Positions 14,720 through 25,587 are shown, numbered from the stretch's first letter. The stretch is DNA of 64,000 nt from Rhizobium sp. P32RR-XVIII (GCF_012641395.1 NZ_JABAIH010000002.1:682001-746000), one strand, 5' to 3'. Numbers and translations are program-made. The notes: generated from the sequence alone by a model not told the origin.

Positions 14720-17700
14720 TCAGCTGCAGCCGCTCGTACTTCCGCAGGTGTCGCACTTCTCGCAGGTGCCGTTGCGCACCATCGTGAAGTTCTGGCACTC
14801 GGAGCACATGTTGCCGGTGTAACCCTGCATGATGGAGCGGGCGCGGCGTTCGGCTTCGACCTTCTTGGCTTCCGTCTTCGCCGATGCAGCGTCGGCTGCG
14901 GCCTTGTCGGAGAAGAGGGCGGTTGCCTGGTCTTCGCTGACGAGTTCCTCGCTCACCTCTTCGGCGATCTCTTCGGCCAATTCCTTGGCGCGCTCCTCGT
15001 AATCGCGCTTGAAGGCGACGATTTCGGAGGTGGAGATGGCAACGGTCGGTTCCAGCTTGCGGGCGGCAGCGCCCGCAAAGGACGTCACCGTGCCGCCGGA
15101 AGAGGCGCGGGCGGGGGCGGCGGTGGCCGCACCCTTCGGCTCGCCGACCTGGCGGTCGCCGCCGGTGCCGGGAACCAGCGTCGGCTTATAGCCGCGGGTC
15201 CAGCCGGTCGAGACGAGGTTCGTCTTGCCTTCCTGGATGCCCTTGCCGAGCGCCGTGTTGGAGAAGTCGGACGTGTCGACATGCGCCAGATCGTGGCGGC
15301 CGAGATAGGAGACGGCGAGTTCGCGGAACACGTAGTCGAGGATCGACGTGGCGTTCTTGATCGCATCGTTGCCGATGACGATGCCGGCCGGCTCGAACTT
15401 GGTGAAGGTGAAGGCCTCCACATATTCTTCGAGCGGCACGCCGTACTGCAGGCCGAGCGAGATGGCGATCGCGAAGTTGTTCATCATCGCGCGGAAGGCC
15501 GCACCTTCCTTGTGCATGTCGATGAAGATTTCGCCGAGACGGCCATCGCCGAATTCGCCGGTGCGCAGGTATACCTTGTGTCCGCCGACGGCGGCCTTCT
15601 GGGTATAACCCTGGCGGCGGTTCGGCAGCTTTTCACGCTCGCGGGTGACGCGTTCGATCACACGCTCGATGATCTTCTCCGTGACGGTGACGGCCTGAGC
15701 CGCGACCGGCTGCTGCAGCAGCTCTTCCAGCGCATCCTCGTCGCCTTCCTCCTCGATCAGCGAGGCGTTCAGCGGCTGCGACAGCTTGGAACCGTCGCGG
15801 TAAAGCGCGTTTGCCTTGAGGCCGAGCTTCCAGGAGAGCATGTAGGCGCTCTTGCAATCCTCAACGGTCGCATCGTTCGGCATGTTGATCGTCTTGGAGA
15901 TCGCACCCGAGATGAAGGGCTGGGCAGCCGCCATCATGCGGATGTGGCTCTCGACCGAGAGGTAGCGCTTGCCGATCTTGCCGCAGGGATTGGCGCAATC
16001 GAAGACCGGCAGATGCTCGTTCTTCAGGAACGGCGCGGCTTCCAGCGTCATCGCACCGCAAACGTGAATGTTCGCGGCCTCGATATCCTTCTTGGTGAAG
16101 CCCATGTGGTCGAGCAGGTTGAAGCTCATGTCGGCAAGCTGCTCGTCGCTGACGCCAAGCGTGGTCTTCAGGAAGTCGGTGCCGAGCGTCCACTGGTTGA
16201 AGACGAACTTGATGTCGAAGGCACTCTTCAGCGCGCCGTTGACAGCCTCGACCTTCTCGTCCGTGAAGCCCTTGGCCTTCAGCGTCGAGGGGTTGATTGC
16301 CGGCGCCTGGTTCAGGTTGCCGTGGCCGACAGCATAAGCTTCGATCTCGGCGATCTGGCTTTCGGAGTAGCCGAGCGTCCGCAGCGCTTCCGGAACGGCG
16401 CGGTTGATGATCTTGAAGTAGCCGCCCCCGGCGAGCTTCTTGAACTTGACCAGGGCGAAGTCGGGCTCGATGCCGGTCGTGTCGCAGTCCATGACAAGGC
16501 CGATCGTGCCGGTCGGCGCGATGACCGAGACCTGCGCATTGCGGTAGCCGTGCTTCTCGCCGAGTTCGATGGCCTTGTCCCAGGCGCTCTTGGCATGGGC
16601 GGCGAGATCCTGGTCCGGGTTTTCGGAATGAACAAGCGCGACCGGGTTCACCGACAGCGCTTCGTAGCCGGAGGTCTCGCCGTAGGCGGCGCGGCGATGG
16701 TTGCGCATGACGCGCAGCATGCTCTCGCGGTTCGGTGCGAAGTTCGGGAACGGTCCGAGCTCGGCAGCCATTTCGGCTGACGTTGCGTAGCAGATGCCGG
16801 TCATGATCGCCGTCAGCGAGCCCGCGATGGCGCGGCCTTCTGCGCTGTCATAGGGAATGCCGGACGACATCAGGAGGCCGCCGATATTGGCGTAGCCGAG
16901 GCCGAGCGTGCGGTATTCATAGGAGAGTTCGGCGATCCGCTTCGACGGGAACTGCGCCATCATGACCGAGACTTCGAGCACGACGGTCCAAAGGCGGACG
17001 GCATGTTCGTAGTCGGCGATGTCGATGCGTTTCGTTGCCTTGTCCTTGAACTGCAAGAGGTTCAGCGAAGCGAGGTTGCAGGCCGTGTCGTCGAGGAACA
17101 TGTATTCCGAGCACGGGTTCGAGCCGCGGATCTGGCCGCCGGCAGGCGACGTGTGCCAGTCGTTCATCGTCGTGTTGAAGTGCAGGCCGGGATCCGCCGA
17201 TGCCCAGGCGGCGTAGGAGATCGACTCCCAGAGGTCACGGGCCTTCAGCGTCTTCATGACCTTGCCGTCCTTGCGGGCGGTCAGGTGCCAGTCGCCATCG
17301 TTTTCGACTGCGCGCAGGAAGTCGTCCTTGATCGAGACCGAGTTGTTGGAGTTCTGGCCCGATACGGTGAGGTAGGCTTCGCTGTCCCAGTCCGTGTCGT
17401 AGGTCTTGAATTCCATATCCGTGTAGCCCTGGCGGGCGAACTGGATGACGCGCTGGACGTAGTTCTCGGGAACCTGGTCTTTCTTGGCAGCGCGGATTTC
17501 GCGCCTCAGCGCCGGGTTCTTGTTCGGGTCGAAGCAATCGCCATTGTCGCCTTCGCAGTTCACGCAGGCCTTCATGATCGCCTTCAGATGCTTGGCGACG
17601 ACCTTGGAACCGGTGACGAGGGCGGCAACCTTCTGCTCTTCCTTGACCTTCCAGTTGATGTATTCCTCGATATCCGGATGGTCGATGTCGACGACAACCA

Positions 17701-18538
17701 TCTTGGCGGCGCGGCGGGTCGTACCGCCCGACTTGATCGCGCCGGCAGCGCGGTCGCCGATCTTCAGGAAGCTCATCAGGCCGGAGGAACGGCCGCCGCC
17801 GGAAAGCTTTTCGCCTTCGCCGCGCAGCATGGAGAAGTTGGAGCCGGTGCCGGAGCCGTACTTGAAGAGGCGCGCTTCGCGCACCCAGAGATCCATGATG
17901 CCGCCCTCGTTGACGAGGTCGTCTTCGACGGACTGGATGAAGCAGGCATGCGGCTGCGGGTGCTCATAGGCAGACTTCGACTTCACCAGCTTGCCGGTAA
18001 AGGGGTCGACATAGAAGTGACCCTGGCCGGGGCCGTCGATGCCGTAGGCCCAGTGCAGGCCGGTGTTGAACCACTGCGGGGAGTTCGGGGCAACACGTTG
18101 GGTGGCGAGCATGTAGGCAAGCTCGTCCTTGAAGGCAGAGGCATCTTCTTCGGACGAGAAATAGCCGCCCTTCCAGCCCCAATAGGTCCAGGTGCCGGCA
18201 AGACGGTCGAAGACCTGGCGCGCATCGGTTTCCGAGCCATATTGCTCTTCCTTCGGAAGGCTCTTCAACGCGGCTTCGTCGGCAACGGAGCGCCACAGGA
18301 AGGAAGGAACGTCGTTTTCTTCAACCTTCTTCAGCTTTGCCGGAACGCCGGCCTTGCGGAAATACTTCTGCGCCAGGATGTCGGCCGCGACCTGGGAGAA
18401 CTGCGCGGGAACGTCAATGTTCTCCAGGCGGAAAACGATCGAACCGTCGGGGTTCTTGATCTCGCTGGTCGCCTTGCGGAATTCGATCTCCGCGTAAGCG
18501 CTTTGACCTGCCTTTGTGAAACGGCGTTCTATGCGCAT
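14720..18538 (-). CDS. nrdJ: Vitamin B12-dependent (class II) ribonucleotide reductase
   Basis: A 1272-residue adenosylcobalamin-dependent reductase that makes deoxyribonucleotides with or without oxygen. Long rhizobial NrdJ features are present: [20 protein letters not shown] then [20 protein letters not shown] in the active-site region, [20 protein letters not shown], and a C-terminal zinc-ribbon tail ([14 protein letters not shown]) that re-reduces the active-site cysteines. Full length, single gene, no nrdAB nearby. No B12 riboswitch is visible upstream. A possible NrdR-like box is at 18702. Long open frames on the plus strand here are shadows. Confidence 0.97.
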   Translation of the reverse strand: MRIERRFTKAGQSAYAEIEFRKATSEIKNPDGSIVFRLENIDVPAQFSQVAADILAQKYFRKAGVPAKLKKVEENDVPSFLWRSVADEAALKSLPKEEQYGSETDARQVFDRLAGTWTYWGWKGGYFSSEEDASAFKDELAYMLATQRVAPNSPQWFNTGLHWAYGIDGPGQGHFYVDPFTGKLVKSKSAYEHPQPHACFIQSVEDDLVNEGGIMDLWVREARLFKYGSGTGSNFSMLRGEGEKLSGGGRSSGLMSFLKIGDRAAGAIKSGGTTRRAAKMVVVDIDHPDIEEYINWKVKEEQKVAALVTGSKVVAKHLKAIMKACVNCEGDNGDCFDPNKNPALRREIRAAKKDQVPENYVQRVIQFARQGYTDMEFKTYDTDWDSEAYLTVSGQNSNNSVSIKDDFLRAVENDGDWHLTARKDGKVMKTLKARDLWESISYAAWASADPGLHFNTTMNDWHTSPAGGQIRGSNPCSEYMFLDDTACNLASLNLLQFKDKATKRIDIADYEHAVRLWTVVLEVSVMMAQFPSKRIAELSYEYRTLGLGYANIGGLLMSSGIPYDSAEGRAIAGSLTAIMTGICYATSAEMAAELGPFPNFAPNRESMLRVMRNHRRAAYGETSGYEALSVNPVALVHSENPDQDLAAHAKSAWDKAIELGEKHGYRNAQVSVIAPTGTIGLVMDCDTTGIEPDFALVKFKKLAGGGYFKIINRAVPEALRTLGYSESQIAEIEAYAVGHGNLNQAPAINPSTLKAKGFTDEKVEAVNGALKSAFDIKFVFNQWTLGTDFLKTTLGVSDEQLADMSFNLLDHMGFTKKDIEAANIHVCGAMTLEAAPFLKNEHLPVFDCANPCGKIGKRYLSVESHIRMMAAAQPFISGAISKTINMPNDATVEDCKSAYMLSWKLGLKANALYRDGSKLSQPLNASLIEEEGDEDALEELLQQPVAAQAVTVTEKIIERVIERVTREREKLPNRRQGYTQKAAVGGHKVYLRTGEFGDGRLGEIFIDMHKEGAAFRAMMNNFAIAISLGLQYGVPLEEYVEAFTFTKFEPAGIVIGNDAIKNATSILDYVFRELAVSYLGRHDLAHVDTSDFSNTALGKGIQEGKTNLVSTGWTRGYKPTLVPGTGGDRQVGEPKGAATAAPARASSGGTVTSFAGAAARKLEPTVAISTSEIVAFKRDYEERAKELAEEIAEEVSEELVSEDQATALFSDKAAADAASAKTEAKKVEAERRARSIMQGYTGNMCSECQNFTMVRNGTCEKCDTCGSTSGCS

Positions 18539-18701
18539 TTCCTTGAACCTCTATTTGCGCGCCCCCATCCCCTTGACCAAGGCGCAAGTTTCCTCATCCG
18601 GCAGCGCCGGAAGATGCGCAGCCAGTTCTCGTTTCCGTATCGTGACAGGAGTGTCATTGCAGAATGACTTCCCTGTATCTTGTGGTGATGGTGGCTGCAA
18701 A

Positions 18702-18715
18702 CGCTAAATATAGTA
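18702..18715 (-). promoter_or_regulatory. Candidate NrdR-box-like site upstream of nrdJ
   Basis: Read on the minus strand, TACTATATTTAGCG matches 11 of 14 positions of the palindromic NrdR core CACTATATATAGTG as I remember it. It lies about 165 bp upstream of the nrdJ start. Only one box is seen, whereas NrdR boxes usually come in pairs. Confidence 0.3.
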
Positions 18716-19255
18716 TTAACAGCTTCTTATCGCCAGTCCCGGATGTCACTTTTTGAAGAACAAAATCGCGCGCAAAATCCCTCAGGGGCAGGCCTCCGTC
18801 ATGGATGCAATGCCTTGATTCACGCTTGAGTTTTGAAAAGAACCGGCCTCGTTAATTCCGGTTCAGCTACCGCCGAAACATCGGAAATCATTAAGTGAGA
18901 AACAGGTGATTCCGTCAAGGGGTGGTCGTTAAGGAAGCATTCACCACAACATATTGTGGACGGGGCTGTGGAGACTGGGGAAAAGCCGGAAGCGCCTGAT
19001 CCTCAGGGGTTTTGAAGGCCCCAAGTGCCCAAAAGCGCAGGCGAGAAGAAAAAGTCGACCGAAATCCAAACCTATCAGTTGTATTTCTCGCTTCAATCGG
19101 CATTGCGATTCGGAGAGCCCCCAGAACGCGTCGAGAGCAACGTGAGGACTTTAATCCACCCCGGAATGCCGACGGTTGCTCTGTGTGATTCGGGCCACGA
19201 ACAAGCATCGACCTGTGCTCTGGTAATCACGCCACACCGGGATGGCAGGGCAGCG
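18716..19255. other. Intergenic region without a supported gene
   Basis: About 540 bp between the nrdJ upstream site and the gpt stop. I see no convincing open frame with a ribosome binding site and no strong repeat. It probably contains the nrdJ promoter. Confidence 0.5.
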
Positions 19256-19750
19256 TCAGCGCGGTGCTTTGGCAATCGGCTCTTGGTAGCTGAAGCCCAT
19301 GTCCCAGGGGAAGTAGATCCAGGTATCCTGGCTGACTTCCGTCACGAAGGTGTCAATCGTCGGCACGCCGAGGGGCTTGGCATAGACGCAGGCGAAATGC
19401 GCCTTGGGGAGCATGGCGCGGACCTGCACCGCCGTCTTGCCGGTATCGGTCAGGTCGTCGACGACGAGGATTCCTTCGCCGCCATTCTCCTTGAGCTCCG
19501 GCGCAATGCCCTTCAGCACCATCATATCCCCCTGGTTCACATAATCGTGATAGGAGGCGACGCAGACCGTTTCGATCAGGCGGATGTTGAGTTCCCGGCA
19601 GATGATTGCCGCCGGCACCAGTCCGCCGCGGGTGATGCAGACGATGCCCTTGAATTCTTTGTTAAGGCCAGCGATGCGCCAGGCAAGCGCGCGGGCATCG
19701 CGATGGAACTGATCCCAGGAAACGGGAAAGGCTTTATCGGGGAGGGACAT
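19256..19750 (-). CDS. gpt: Xanthine (guanine) phosphoribosyltransferase
   Basis: A 164-residue purine-salvage enzyme joining PRPP to xanthine or guanine to give XMP or GMP. The PRPP-binding motif [13 protein letters not shown] is at residues 94-106, and [13 protein letters not shown] near 38-50 forms the PPi loop region. The C-terminus with WIYFPWDMG is typical of the Gpt type. Single-gene unit with its own start (GGAGGGAC just upstream is weak). Normal length. Confidence 0.92.
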   Translation of the reverse strand: MSLPDKAFPVSWDQFHRDARALAWRIAGLNKEFKGIVCITRGGLVPAAIICRELNIRLIETVCVASYHDYVNQGDMMVLKGIAPELKENGGEGILVVDDLTDTGKTAVQVRAMLPKAHFACVYAKPLGVPTIDTFVTEVSQDTWIYFPWDMGFSYQEPIAKAPR

Positions 19751-19914
19751 CGAACTGCTCCGCAGGCGTAAAGAGGCAAACCGCCGGCGATCGAACGCTG
19801 TCCGTCAAAACGCAAATCGCGCAGCCTGAACTGCGCGAAAGGAAATGCCGGAGGCAGTCGCCGGTCGCCGCAATTAGCGGGATTTGCATCCAAAACGCAA
19901 GTCCCGCCGCTTCG

Positions 19915-20757
19915 TCAGCGGGAGAGCAGGGTGAGTGCGGTCATCGATTGCAGCACAGCTTTCGTCGTGCCGCCGAAGATCATCTGCCAAAGGCGCGAAT
20001 GCGTATAGGCGCCCATGACAAGAAGATCGATGCTGCTGTCGGAGAGGCGGTTTTCAATCACGCTCGAGGCGCTCTTGTGAGCGCTTTCGGCGACCGCAAG
20101 CGTGGCCTTCACGCCGTGGCGGGCAAGGGTTGCAGCGATCTCGGCTCCCGCCAGGCCGGCGGTCTGCATCGCCGTATCCACAGGGTCGACGGAGAACACT
20201 TCGACCTCATCGGCCGCCTTCAGGAACGGCATGGCATCGAATGTCGCGCGTGCGGCCTCTTTCGAGCCGTTCCAGGCGATCATCACCCGTTTGATCGGCT
20301 TTGGCTGGCGCATGATGTAGGGGATGATCAGAACCGGGCGGCCGCTTTCGAAGAGGAAACTGTCGATGTCGGCTTGGTTGTCCGACGGCTTCGAAGGATC
20401 AGCCTGCGAGGCAATCAAGAGGTCCGCGCTACGGGCGCTCTCGATCAGCGGTGCCGAGCCGTATCCCGCCGCGGTGGCAAAGCTGCGCCATTCGAACGAC
20501 ACGCCCGAAGCCCCGGCTTTCTGACGAAAGATGCGCTCCACCTCGACGGTCTCGGTGTGGGCCATATCCTGCAGGGCCTGAAGGGCGACCGGATCGGGAA
20601 TTTCCATCGGCGCAACCAGCGGGACTGCTGAAATACTTTCGGCATGGAGTCCGATGACGTGAGCGTCGTGTTCGGCGGCAATGGCAAACGCAAAATCGGC
20701 GGCAGCCCGGCTGCAGTCGGCCGTATCGAGAATGGCGAGTATGGTTTTGTACGACAT
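19915..20757 (-). CDS. Universal stress protein, tandem UspA domains
   Basis: A 280-residue cytoplasmic protein with two Usp folds. The first starts MSYKTILAILDTADCSRAAA; the second starts IKRVMIAWNGSKEAARATFD at about 150. The second ends in LLVMGAYTHSRLWQMIFGGT, a variant of the ATP-binding GxxGHSxxxxxxxGS motif. RBS AAGGAG precedes the ATG. Family members respond to stress; no specific partner is visible here. Confidence 0.88.
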   Translation of the reverse strand: MSYKTILAILDTADCSRAAADFAFAIAAEHDAHVIGLHAESISAVPLVAPMEIPDPVALQALQDMAHTETVEVERIFRQKAGASGVSFEWRSFATAAGYGSAPLIESARSADLLIASQADPSKPSDNQADIDSFLFESGRPVLIIPYIMRQPKPIKRVMIAWNGSKEAARATFDAMPFLKAADEVEVFSVDPVDTAMQTAGLAGAEIAATLARHGVKATLAVAESAHKSASSVIENRLSDSSIDLLVMGAYTHSRLWQMIFGGTTKAVLQSMTALTLLSR

Positions 20758-20854
20758 ATCAATTCTCCTTGGCAGCTGAAAATAAGCTCCGCAGGCAAGG
20801 AATGCGTTCGCTGCCGGAACGGTTCCGGGCGAGGGTAATCCCTGCGTGAACGGC

Positions 20855-21631
20855 TCAAGCTTCTGCGGAATGGTTTTCCGAAATCTCCCTGGCTTTGCGA
20901 ATGCCCTCGATCATGGCGTGAACTTCGGCGCCCGCCGCATCCACAGCCGCCTGCGCACGGCCGCGCACGACGATTTCCGTTGAAAATTTCTGGCCGATGT
21001 AGCGCGGGTAAGAGCCGATGCTGGTTTCCGGATGGGCCTTTTGAATGGCGGCGAGCGGCATGCCGATCTCGCCCTCCGCATAGGGAGAGGCGATGGCGAG
21101 CGAGAGCATGCGCGTTCCGGTGCGAAGCGTCGGCAGAACATTGTCGACCATTGCTTGGAACACTTGCGGCACGCCGGCCATCACGTAGACGTTGCCGATG
21201 ACGAAGCCCGGCGCCGTCGAGACGGGATTGGCGATGTGTGCAGCACCGCGCGGCATGCGCGCCATGCGCTGGCGGGCTTCGGTGAATTCCATCTCGCGGC
21301 GCTTGTACATGTCACCGAGCAGCGTCATTGCCGCCGCATCATGCTCGCAGGGCACTCCGAAAGCCTTGGAGACCGCATCCGCGGTGATGTCGTCATGCGT
21401 CGGGCCGATACCGCCCGACGTGAACACGTAATCATATTTGCTTCGCAGAGCATTCAAGGCATCGGCGATCGCCTCCTCGTCGTCGGCGACGATACGCACC
21501 TCTTTGAGATCGATGCCGGACAGCAGAAGCATATCCGCCAGATGGCCAATATTCTTGTCCGTGGTCCGGCCGGAAAGGAGTTCGTCGCCGATGGCGAGCA
21601 TGGCGGCGGTGACGAGGGTTTCATTGCTCAT
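20855..21631 (-). CDS. Molybdopterin-binding-domain protein, CinA N-terminal type
   Basis: A 258-residue protein with the MoaB/Mog-like fold: TAAMLAIGDELLSGRTTDKN near the start and VFTSGGIGPTHDDITADAVS, the substrate-loop signature. It matches only the N-terminal (COG1058) half of CinA; the nicotinamide-nucleotide amidase half is absent, as in many stand-alone alphaproteobacterial versions. CinA homologues act on ADP-ribose or NMN, so a nucleotide-repair role is possible. I start at ATG 21631, where the family conservation begins, rather than 28 codons upstream. Confidence 0.85.
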   Translation of the reverse strand: MSNETLVTAAMLAIGDELLSGRTTDKNIGHLADMLLLSGIDLKEVRIVADDEEAIADALNALRSKYDYVFTSGGIGPTHDDITADAVSKAFGVPCEHDAAAMTLLGDMYKRREMEFTEARQRMARMPRGAAHIANPVSTAPGFVIGNVYVMAGVPQVFQAMVDNVLPTLRTGTRMLSLAIASPYAEGEIGMPLAAIQKAHPETSIGSYPRYIGQKFSTEIVVRGRAQAAVDAAGAEVHAMIEGIRKAREISENHSAEA

Positions 21632-21850
21632 GAAAGATTTCCAATAGTGGGGCTTCGCTAAAGGTAGCGTCCTTTTTCGGGGTTGCAAACGGCGGCACTC
21701 CGTCGCGCAAGGCACAATGGAAACGACAAGTGAATTTTCGTCTACATCGAGTGAACACTGAGTTACTCCCGAACGGGTTATGCTGGCAGGAGCGCACTGC
21801 TAAAACCCCGCCCGTCACCAGTTCAAGCCCATGTCTCAAGGGAGTTCATT

Positions 21851-22450
21851 ATGGCGAAGGTTCTCGTTCTCTATTATTCCGCGTATGGCCACATCGAAAC
21901 AATGGCATATGCCGTTGCGGAAGGTGCCAAATCGGCCGGTGCCGAGGTTAGTGTCAAGCGCGTTCCGGAACTGGTGCCGGAAGAAGTCGCCAAGGCGTCC
22001 CACTTCAAGCTTGATCAAGCTGCTCCGATCGCTACCCCCGAAGAGCTTAGCGACTACGATGCGATCATCGTGGGCGCCGGCACGCGTTTCGGCACCGTTG
22101 CATCGCAGATGCGCAACTTCTGGGACCAGACGGGTGGCCTCTGGTTCGCCGGCAAGCTCGTCGGCAAGGTAGGCTCGGTATTCACCTCGTCCGCTACGCA
22201 GCATGGCGGCCAGGAATCGACCATCCTCGGCTTCATCCCGACCTTCCTGCACCAGGGCATGGTCGTCGCCGGTCTTCCTTATGCCTTCCAGGGCCAGATG
22301 GGCGTGGATGAGATCAAGGGCGGTTCGCCCTACGGCGCCTCGACGATCACGAACGGAGACGGCTCGCGTCCGCCTTCGGCAATCGAACTCGAGGGCGCAA
22401 AGTATCAGGGCGCGCACGTTGCAAGGCTCGCGGCAAAGCTCGCTGGCTAA
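21851..22450 (+). CDS. wrbA: NAD(P)H:quinone oxidoreductase type IV
   Basis: A 199-residue FMN flavodoxin-fold enzyme that reduces quinones by two electrons and limits oxidative stress. It opens [20 protein letters not shown], the FMN phosphate loop, and has [20 protein letters not shown] and [20 protein letters not shown], both WrbA signatures. RBS AAGGGAG precedes the ATG. Monocistronic, ended by a strong terminator. Confidence 0.95.
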   Translation: MAKVLVLYYSAYGHIETMAYAVAEGAKSAGAEVSVKRVPELVPEEVAKASHFKLDQAAPIATPEELSDYDAIIVGAGTRFGTVASQMRNFWDQTGGLWFAGKLVGKVGSVFTSSATQHGGQESTILGFIPTFLHQGMVVAGLPYAFQGQMGVDEIKGGSPYGASTITNGDGSRPPSAIELEGAKYQGAHVARLAAKLAG

Positions 22451-22465
22451 AACTTACGCACGACA

Positions 22466-22500
22466 GAGAAACGGCGCGGTTTATTGCCGCGCCGTTTCTC
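22466..22500 (+). terminator. Terminator after wrbA (bidirectional)
   Basis: A perfect 14-bp stem, GAGAAACGGCGCGG (22466-22479) with CCGCGCCGTTTCTC (22487-22500), 7-nt loop. It lies between wrbA and a convergent small gene and probably serves both. Confidence 0.8.
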
Positions 22501-22521
22501 GTTCAAAGCCCGCATGGACGG

Positions 22522-22770
22522 CTAGTGGATCGCCATGGACGTCGCGGCATTGATCCTGGTTGTATCCGGGCCGTTGTAGGTATCGATCAACCGTGAAGCG
22601 ATCTCCTCGATCGTCCTGTGTCCGTCGTTGTAGAGATCAATGGCGGCGCTGCATAGCACTTGGGTTCTCGTATCGTTCACCGACGCCCCATAGTGTCGGT
22701 ACCACGCCTGAACGGCTCGAGACAGAATCTTGAAATCGGCTTCGCGTATTGGTCTGCAGGAAGTGAACAT
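22522..22770 (-). CDS. Hypothetical protein, 82 aa
   Basis: Family not recognised. The 82-residue product is mostly helical, with ILSRAVQAWYRHYGASVNDT and DLYNDGHRTIEEIASRLIDT, no signal peptide and no membrane segment. It looks like a small soluble alphaproteobacterial protein. It converges on wrbA across the terminator at 22466 and has the codon pattern of its neighbours. Confidence 0.55.
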   Translation of the reverse strand: MFTSCRPIREADFKILSRAVQAWYRHYGASVNDTRTQVLCSAAIDLYNDGHRTIEEIASRLIDTYNGPDTTRINAATSMAIH

Positions 22771-22971
22771 CCGAAACCCCTCTAACCTGTACAGGCAGGG
22801 GGCATAGTATTCGGGTTATATAAGCGGTCAATGATGTAATCGCGCTACGTCCGTTTTCGTACCTTGGACGCTCACCTCGCAACATCATGCCTGCCATTCA
22901 CGGACGTGCAGGAACACTTGTGGCGTAGAAAAGTTTTCCCTCATCAAGCGCGGAAGCCAAGAGGAGACACC

Positions 22972-23208
22972 GTGTTCGTAGTTCTGATCGGCGCAGCCCT
23001 CGTGATCTGCGGAACTTTCCTCCTGTTCCGGGAGGCACTCGGCCGGCGCCCGCTCAGCGATCCGCACCGAACTTCCTCTACCGACACCAAGCGGACGTTG
23101 GAGCCGAGTGGACAGGGGCTTCGTTTTCTGGGAGTGACGAGAAACTGGCTGGGCCTGGGCTTGGCAGCAGCCGGAGGGGCGCTGTTGATCCTGGCGGCTT
23201 ACATGTAG
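22972..23208 (+). CDS. Small membrane protein, 78 aa
   Basis: I start at GTG 22972, preceded by GAGGAGACACC; an earlier in-frame ATG at 22864 lacks a ribosome binding site. The product has two hydrophobic segments, VFVVLIGAALVICGTFLLF at the start and LGLGLAAAGGALLILAAYM at the end, joined by a polar linker. Family not recognised. The region from its stop to 23421 holds no gene. Confidence 0.55.
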   Translation: MFVVLIGAALVICGTFLLFREALGRRPLSDPHRTSSTDTKRTLEPSGQGLRFLGVTRNWLGLGLAAAGGALLILAAYM

Positions 23209-23353
23209 CGCGCGCGCCGGTCCGGTACCGTACTAGTACCTTTGGGCGGGTTTGCGATGGTTGCGTTATCTGGCATTCTGCTACTGGGGCACACAGAGAT
23301 CGTGGGTCCACCTGCCGCAGGGTTTTGAAGGTCCCCGCGGCACGAGGTGCGAC

Positions 23354-23385
23354 AGGGCTCGCTTTCCAACCCTTCGGCGAGCCCT
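23354..23385. other. Stem-loop between converging genes
   Basis: AGGGCTCGC (23354-23362) pairs with GCGAGCCCT (23377-23385), and the stem continues outward with CGAC/GTCG after a bulge. It lies about 40 bp past the mechanosensitive-channel stop. No T run follows, so it is a weak terminator at best. Confidence 0.4.
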
Positions 23386-23421
23386 CGTCGTGCCTTAGGC
23401 GCCATGCCAACCTTCGCTCCC

Positions 23422-24711
23422 TTATGCGCCGGTGACCTCAATAGGCGTCTTCATGATGATTTCACGATGCGGGTACGGGATGGAAATACCCGCTGCCTTG
23501 AACGCGTCCCACAAAGCAATGAGCACTTCGCCGCGAACGTTTGTCAGTCCGTTGCTCGGATCGGAGATCCAGAATCTCAGCTTGAAGTCGAGCGATGATG
23601 CGCCAAACCCTATCATCCAGCAGACCGGCTTGGCGTAGGTGCTGGCAACGCGGGGTATGGTTTGCGCGGCCTCGATAGCGATGCGGACAACCTCGTGCGG
23701 ATCGCTGTCGTACGAGGTTCCGAAGCTCACTTCGATGCGGACATATTCACTGGAGAACGACCAGTTCACGACCTGCTGAGAAATGAAGTCTTCGTTTGGG
23801 ATGAGATACTCCTTGCCATCTCTGGTGATGACCGAGACGAAGCGGGAGCGCAGGTCGCGAATCGAGCCGAAGGTTTCCCCCAGCGTAATCGTGTCGCCTG
23901 GTTTGATGGATTTATCGAGCAGGATAATGATTCCGGAGATGAAGTTGGAGACGACCTTCTGCAGGCCAAAACCGATGCCGACGCCGACTGCACCCGAAAA
24001 GATCGTGAGTGCCGTCAGGTCGATGCCTGTTGCAGACAAGGCAATTGCGCCCGCAACAACGATCAGCCCTATCTTGATCAATTTGCTGATGAGGACCTTC
24101 AAGGATGGTGTGAGATCGGCGGATTTTTGTATCCAGTTGGAGGACATGTTGCCGATCAGGACCGCGAGCCAGATCATCGCGACAGAAAGGACGATGGCCT
24201 TCACGACAAGCAACATCGACAGCCGAACCGCGCCGAGATTGACGGCCACGCCATCGAGGGCTGCCAGAAGCGCGCCGTCGAGCCCAAGCGCGTAAAGTGC
24301 AAAGTAGAGCCAGCCGACGGCGGCAACTACGCGCGCCAGAGTTTGATTTCTGATGATGCGCGTGAGCACCGATATGACGAACCACGCCACCGCCAACGTA
24401 AGTGCTGTCGACACGAGCCACCGGTGCGAGGGCCATGCAAATTGCAGCAACGCCACATCCGCAATTGCAAGCCACACAATGAGGAAGAGCCAGCGAAGTC
24501 GCCGCATGAACGCGATGATGACGCGCAGCAGGTCCGGATTGCCCTTGATCGTACGGGCGCGGGATTCCACTGCCGGCTCTATCCGTTTGGCCAAGAAACC
24601 GGAAAGCAGGTAACCGACGAGGATCAGGGCGGACTGATAGAGCGTCCACTCGTTCAGAAGGAAAGTCTGCAGCCAGGATTTGGCAGCGTTGACCGCCTCT
24701 ACGAAATCCAT
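23422..24711 (-). CDS. Mechanosensitive ion channel family protein (MscS type)
   Basis: A 429-residue inner-membrane channel protein. Several N-terminal membrane helices precede the MscS core: the pore helix region GAVGVGIGFGLQKVVSNFIS and then the beta domain with GDTITLGETFGSIRDL and RDGKEYLIPNEDFISQQVVN. It is longer than E. coli MscS because of extra N-terminal helices. Such channels release solutes on osmotic downshock. It is a single gene on the minus strand. Confidence 0.92.
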   Translation of the reverse strand: MDFVEAVNAAKSWLQTFLLNEWTLYQSALILVGYLLSGFLAKRIEPAVESRARTIKGNPDLLRVIIAFMRRLRWLFLIVWLAIADVALLQFAWPSHRWLVSTALTLAVAWFVISVLTRIIRNQTLARVVAAVGWLYFALYALGLDGALLAALDGVAVNLGAVRLSMLLVVKAIVLSVAMIWLAVLIGNMSSNWIQKSADLTPSLKVLISKLIKIGLIVVAGAIALSATGIDLTALTIFSGAVGVGIGFGLQKVVSNFISGIIILLDKSIKPGDTITLGETFGSIRDLRSRFVSVITRDGKEYLIPNEDFISQQVVNWSFSSEYVRIEVSFGTSYDSDPHEVVRIAIEAAQTIPRVASTYAKPVCWMIGFGASSLDFKLRFWISDPSNGLTNVRGEVLIALWDAFKAAGISIPYPHREIIMKTPIEVTGA

Positions 24712-24893
24712 CGTCTTTCTCGTCGTCGTTCTCCGGGATAACCGGCGGGAGCGGGATTTTGTTCAAAATCGCGAAATCGAATCGCCCTGACAGAACGAGA
24801 TTTCCCCCTCGGATCGGTTGGCGCGAGGTCCGGCGGATGCAGATGCTTTTAATTTCTGCCTGGCGTAGTACGCGGCGCTACGCTCTGTTTATT

Positions 24894-24979
24894 TGGTGCG
24901 GGCGACGGGAATCGAACCCGTACAGCCAAAGGCCGAGGGATTTTAAGTCCCTTGCGTCTACCAGTTTCGCCACGCCCGC
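24894..24979 (-). tRNA. tRNA-Leu (anticodon UAA)
   Basis: Read on the minus strand: acceptor GCGGGCG/CGCCCGC, D arm GTGGCGAAACTGGTAGACGC, anticodon stem GGGAC-TTAAAAT-CCC giving UAA, a long variable arm (CGGCCTTTGGCTG), T arm GGGTTCGATTCCC, and an encoded CCA. The long variable arm fits a class II leucine tRNA. Confidence 0.95.
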
Positions 24980-25045
24980 ATACTTTTTCCCTTCAAGCAC
25001 TTGGGCGATTCAGTCAAGCAGATGTTTTGCAACTCTCAGGAAGGT

Positions 25046-25420
25046 TTATCCCTGAGCAGGTACCGTTTTGATCCTCTGCCTGATCTGCAGACGCCGGTAG
25101 ACGGCGCGGCCGGCGAGAATCCCGAGCGCGGCTCCGGCGGCCTTGACGACCACGTCGTGCAGACGCGCATGCCGTGTCGGCGATAGGTATTGCAACGATT
25201 CGATCGCAAGCGCACCGAAGATCAAGAAGAGTGCGACGAGCTTCCACTGCCGCGGATAGGCGATCGCAAAGACGAAACCCGCGACGACATAGGCAAGCGC
25301 GCGGTCGCCATCGACGGTCGTGATCGTATGCGGCCTGAGGTCGATCGGCGAAACGGTGACGAAAATGATGGCCGCAAGCAGCAGCCAGGCGAGCGGTCGA
25401 AGGAGACGTGAAATCATCAT
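25046..25420 (-). CDS. VanZ-like family membrane protein
   Basis: A 124-residue protein with four hydrophobic segments: PLAWLLLAAIIFVTVSPIDL, ALAYVVAGFVFAIAYP, KLVALFLIFGALAIESLQYL and VVKAAGAALGILAGRAVYRR. The motif ESLQYLSPTRHARLHDVVVK matches the conserved ExxQ...GR...D(V) signature of VanZ-like proteins. Function of the family is unclear outside glycopeptide resistance; here it is probably an envelope protein. I start at ATG 25420 just after a hydrophilic, unlikely leader. Confidence 0.75.
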   Translation of the reverse strand: MMISRLLRPLAWLLLAAIIFVTVSPIDLRPHTITTVDGDRALAYVVAGFVFAIAYPRQWKLVALFLIFGALAIESLQYLSPTRHARLHDVVVKAAGAALGILAGRAVYRRLQIRQRIKTVPAQG

Positions 25421-25587
25421 ACTGTCACGTTTAGCAACATTGCCAGGCAAACGCACCGGGCAACGGCGATAAACCGCCGTCACGCTTAAAAAAGCCTTCC
25501 GTAGGACCAGGAACCGAAAGGGCGCTGAATCGGCTTCTTTTGCCAGCCGACCTATGCCATAGCGGTGTCCGGATAAGGAATGCACCG

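Noticed and set aside
15281..18667. Long plus-strand open frames across nrdJ
   Set aside because: Shadows of a conserved 1272-residue enzyme; no family likeness.
18539..18800. Possible cobalamin riboswitch upstream of the B12-dependent nrdJ
   Set aside because: No B12-box (GCCACTG-like) or matching helices on the minus strand.
23662..24741. 359-codon plus-strand frame over the mechanosensitive channel
   Set aside because: Antisense shadow with Arg/Asp/His-rich composition.
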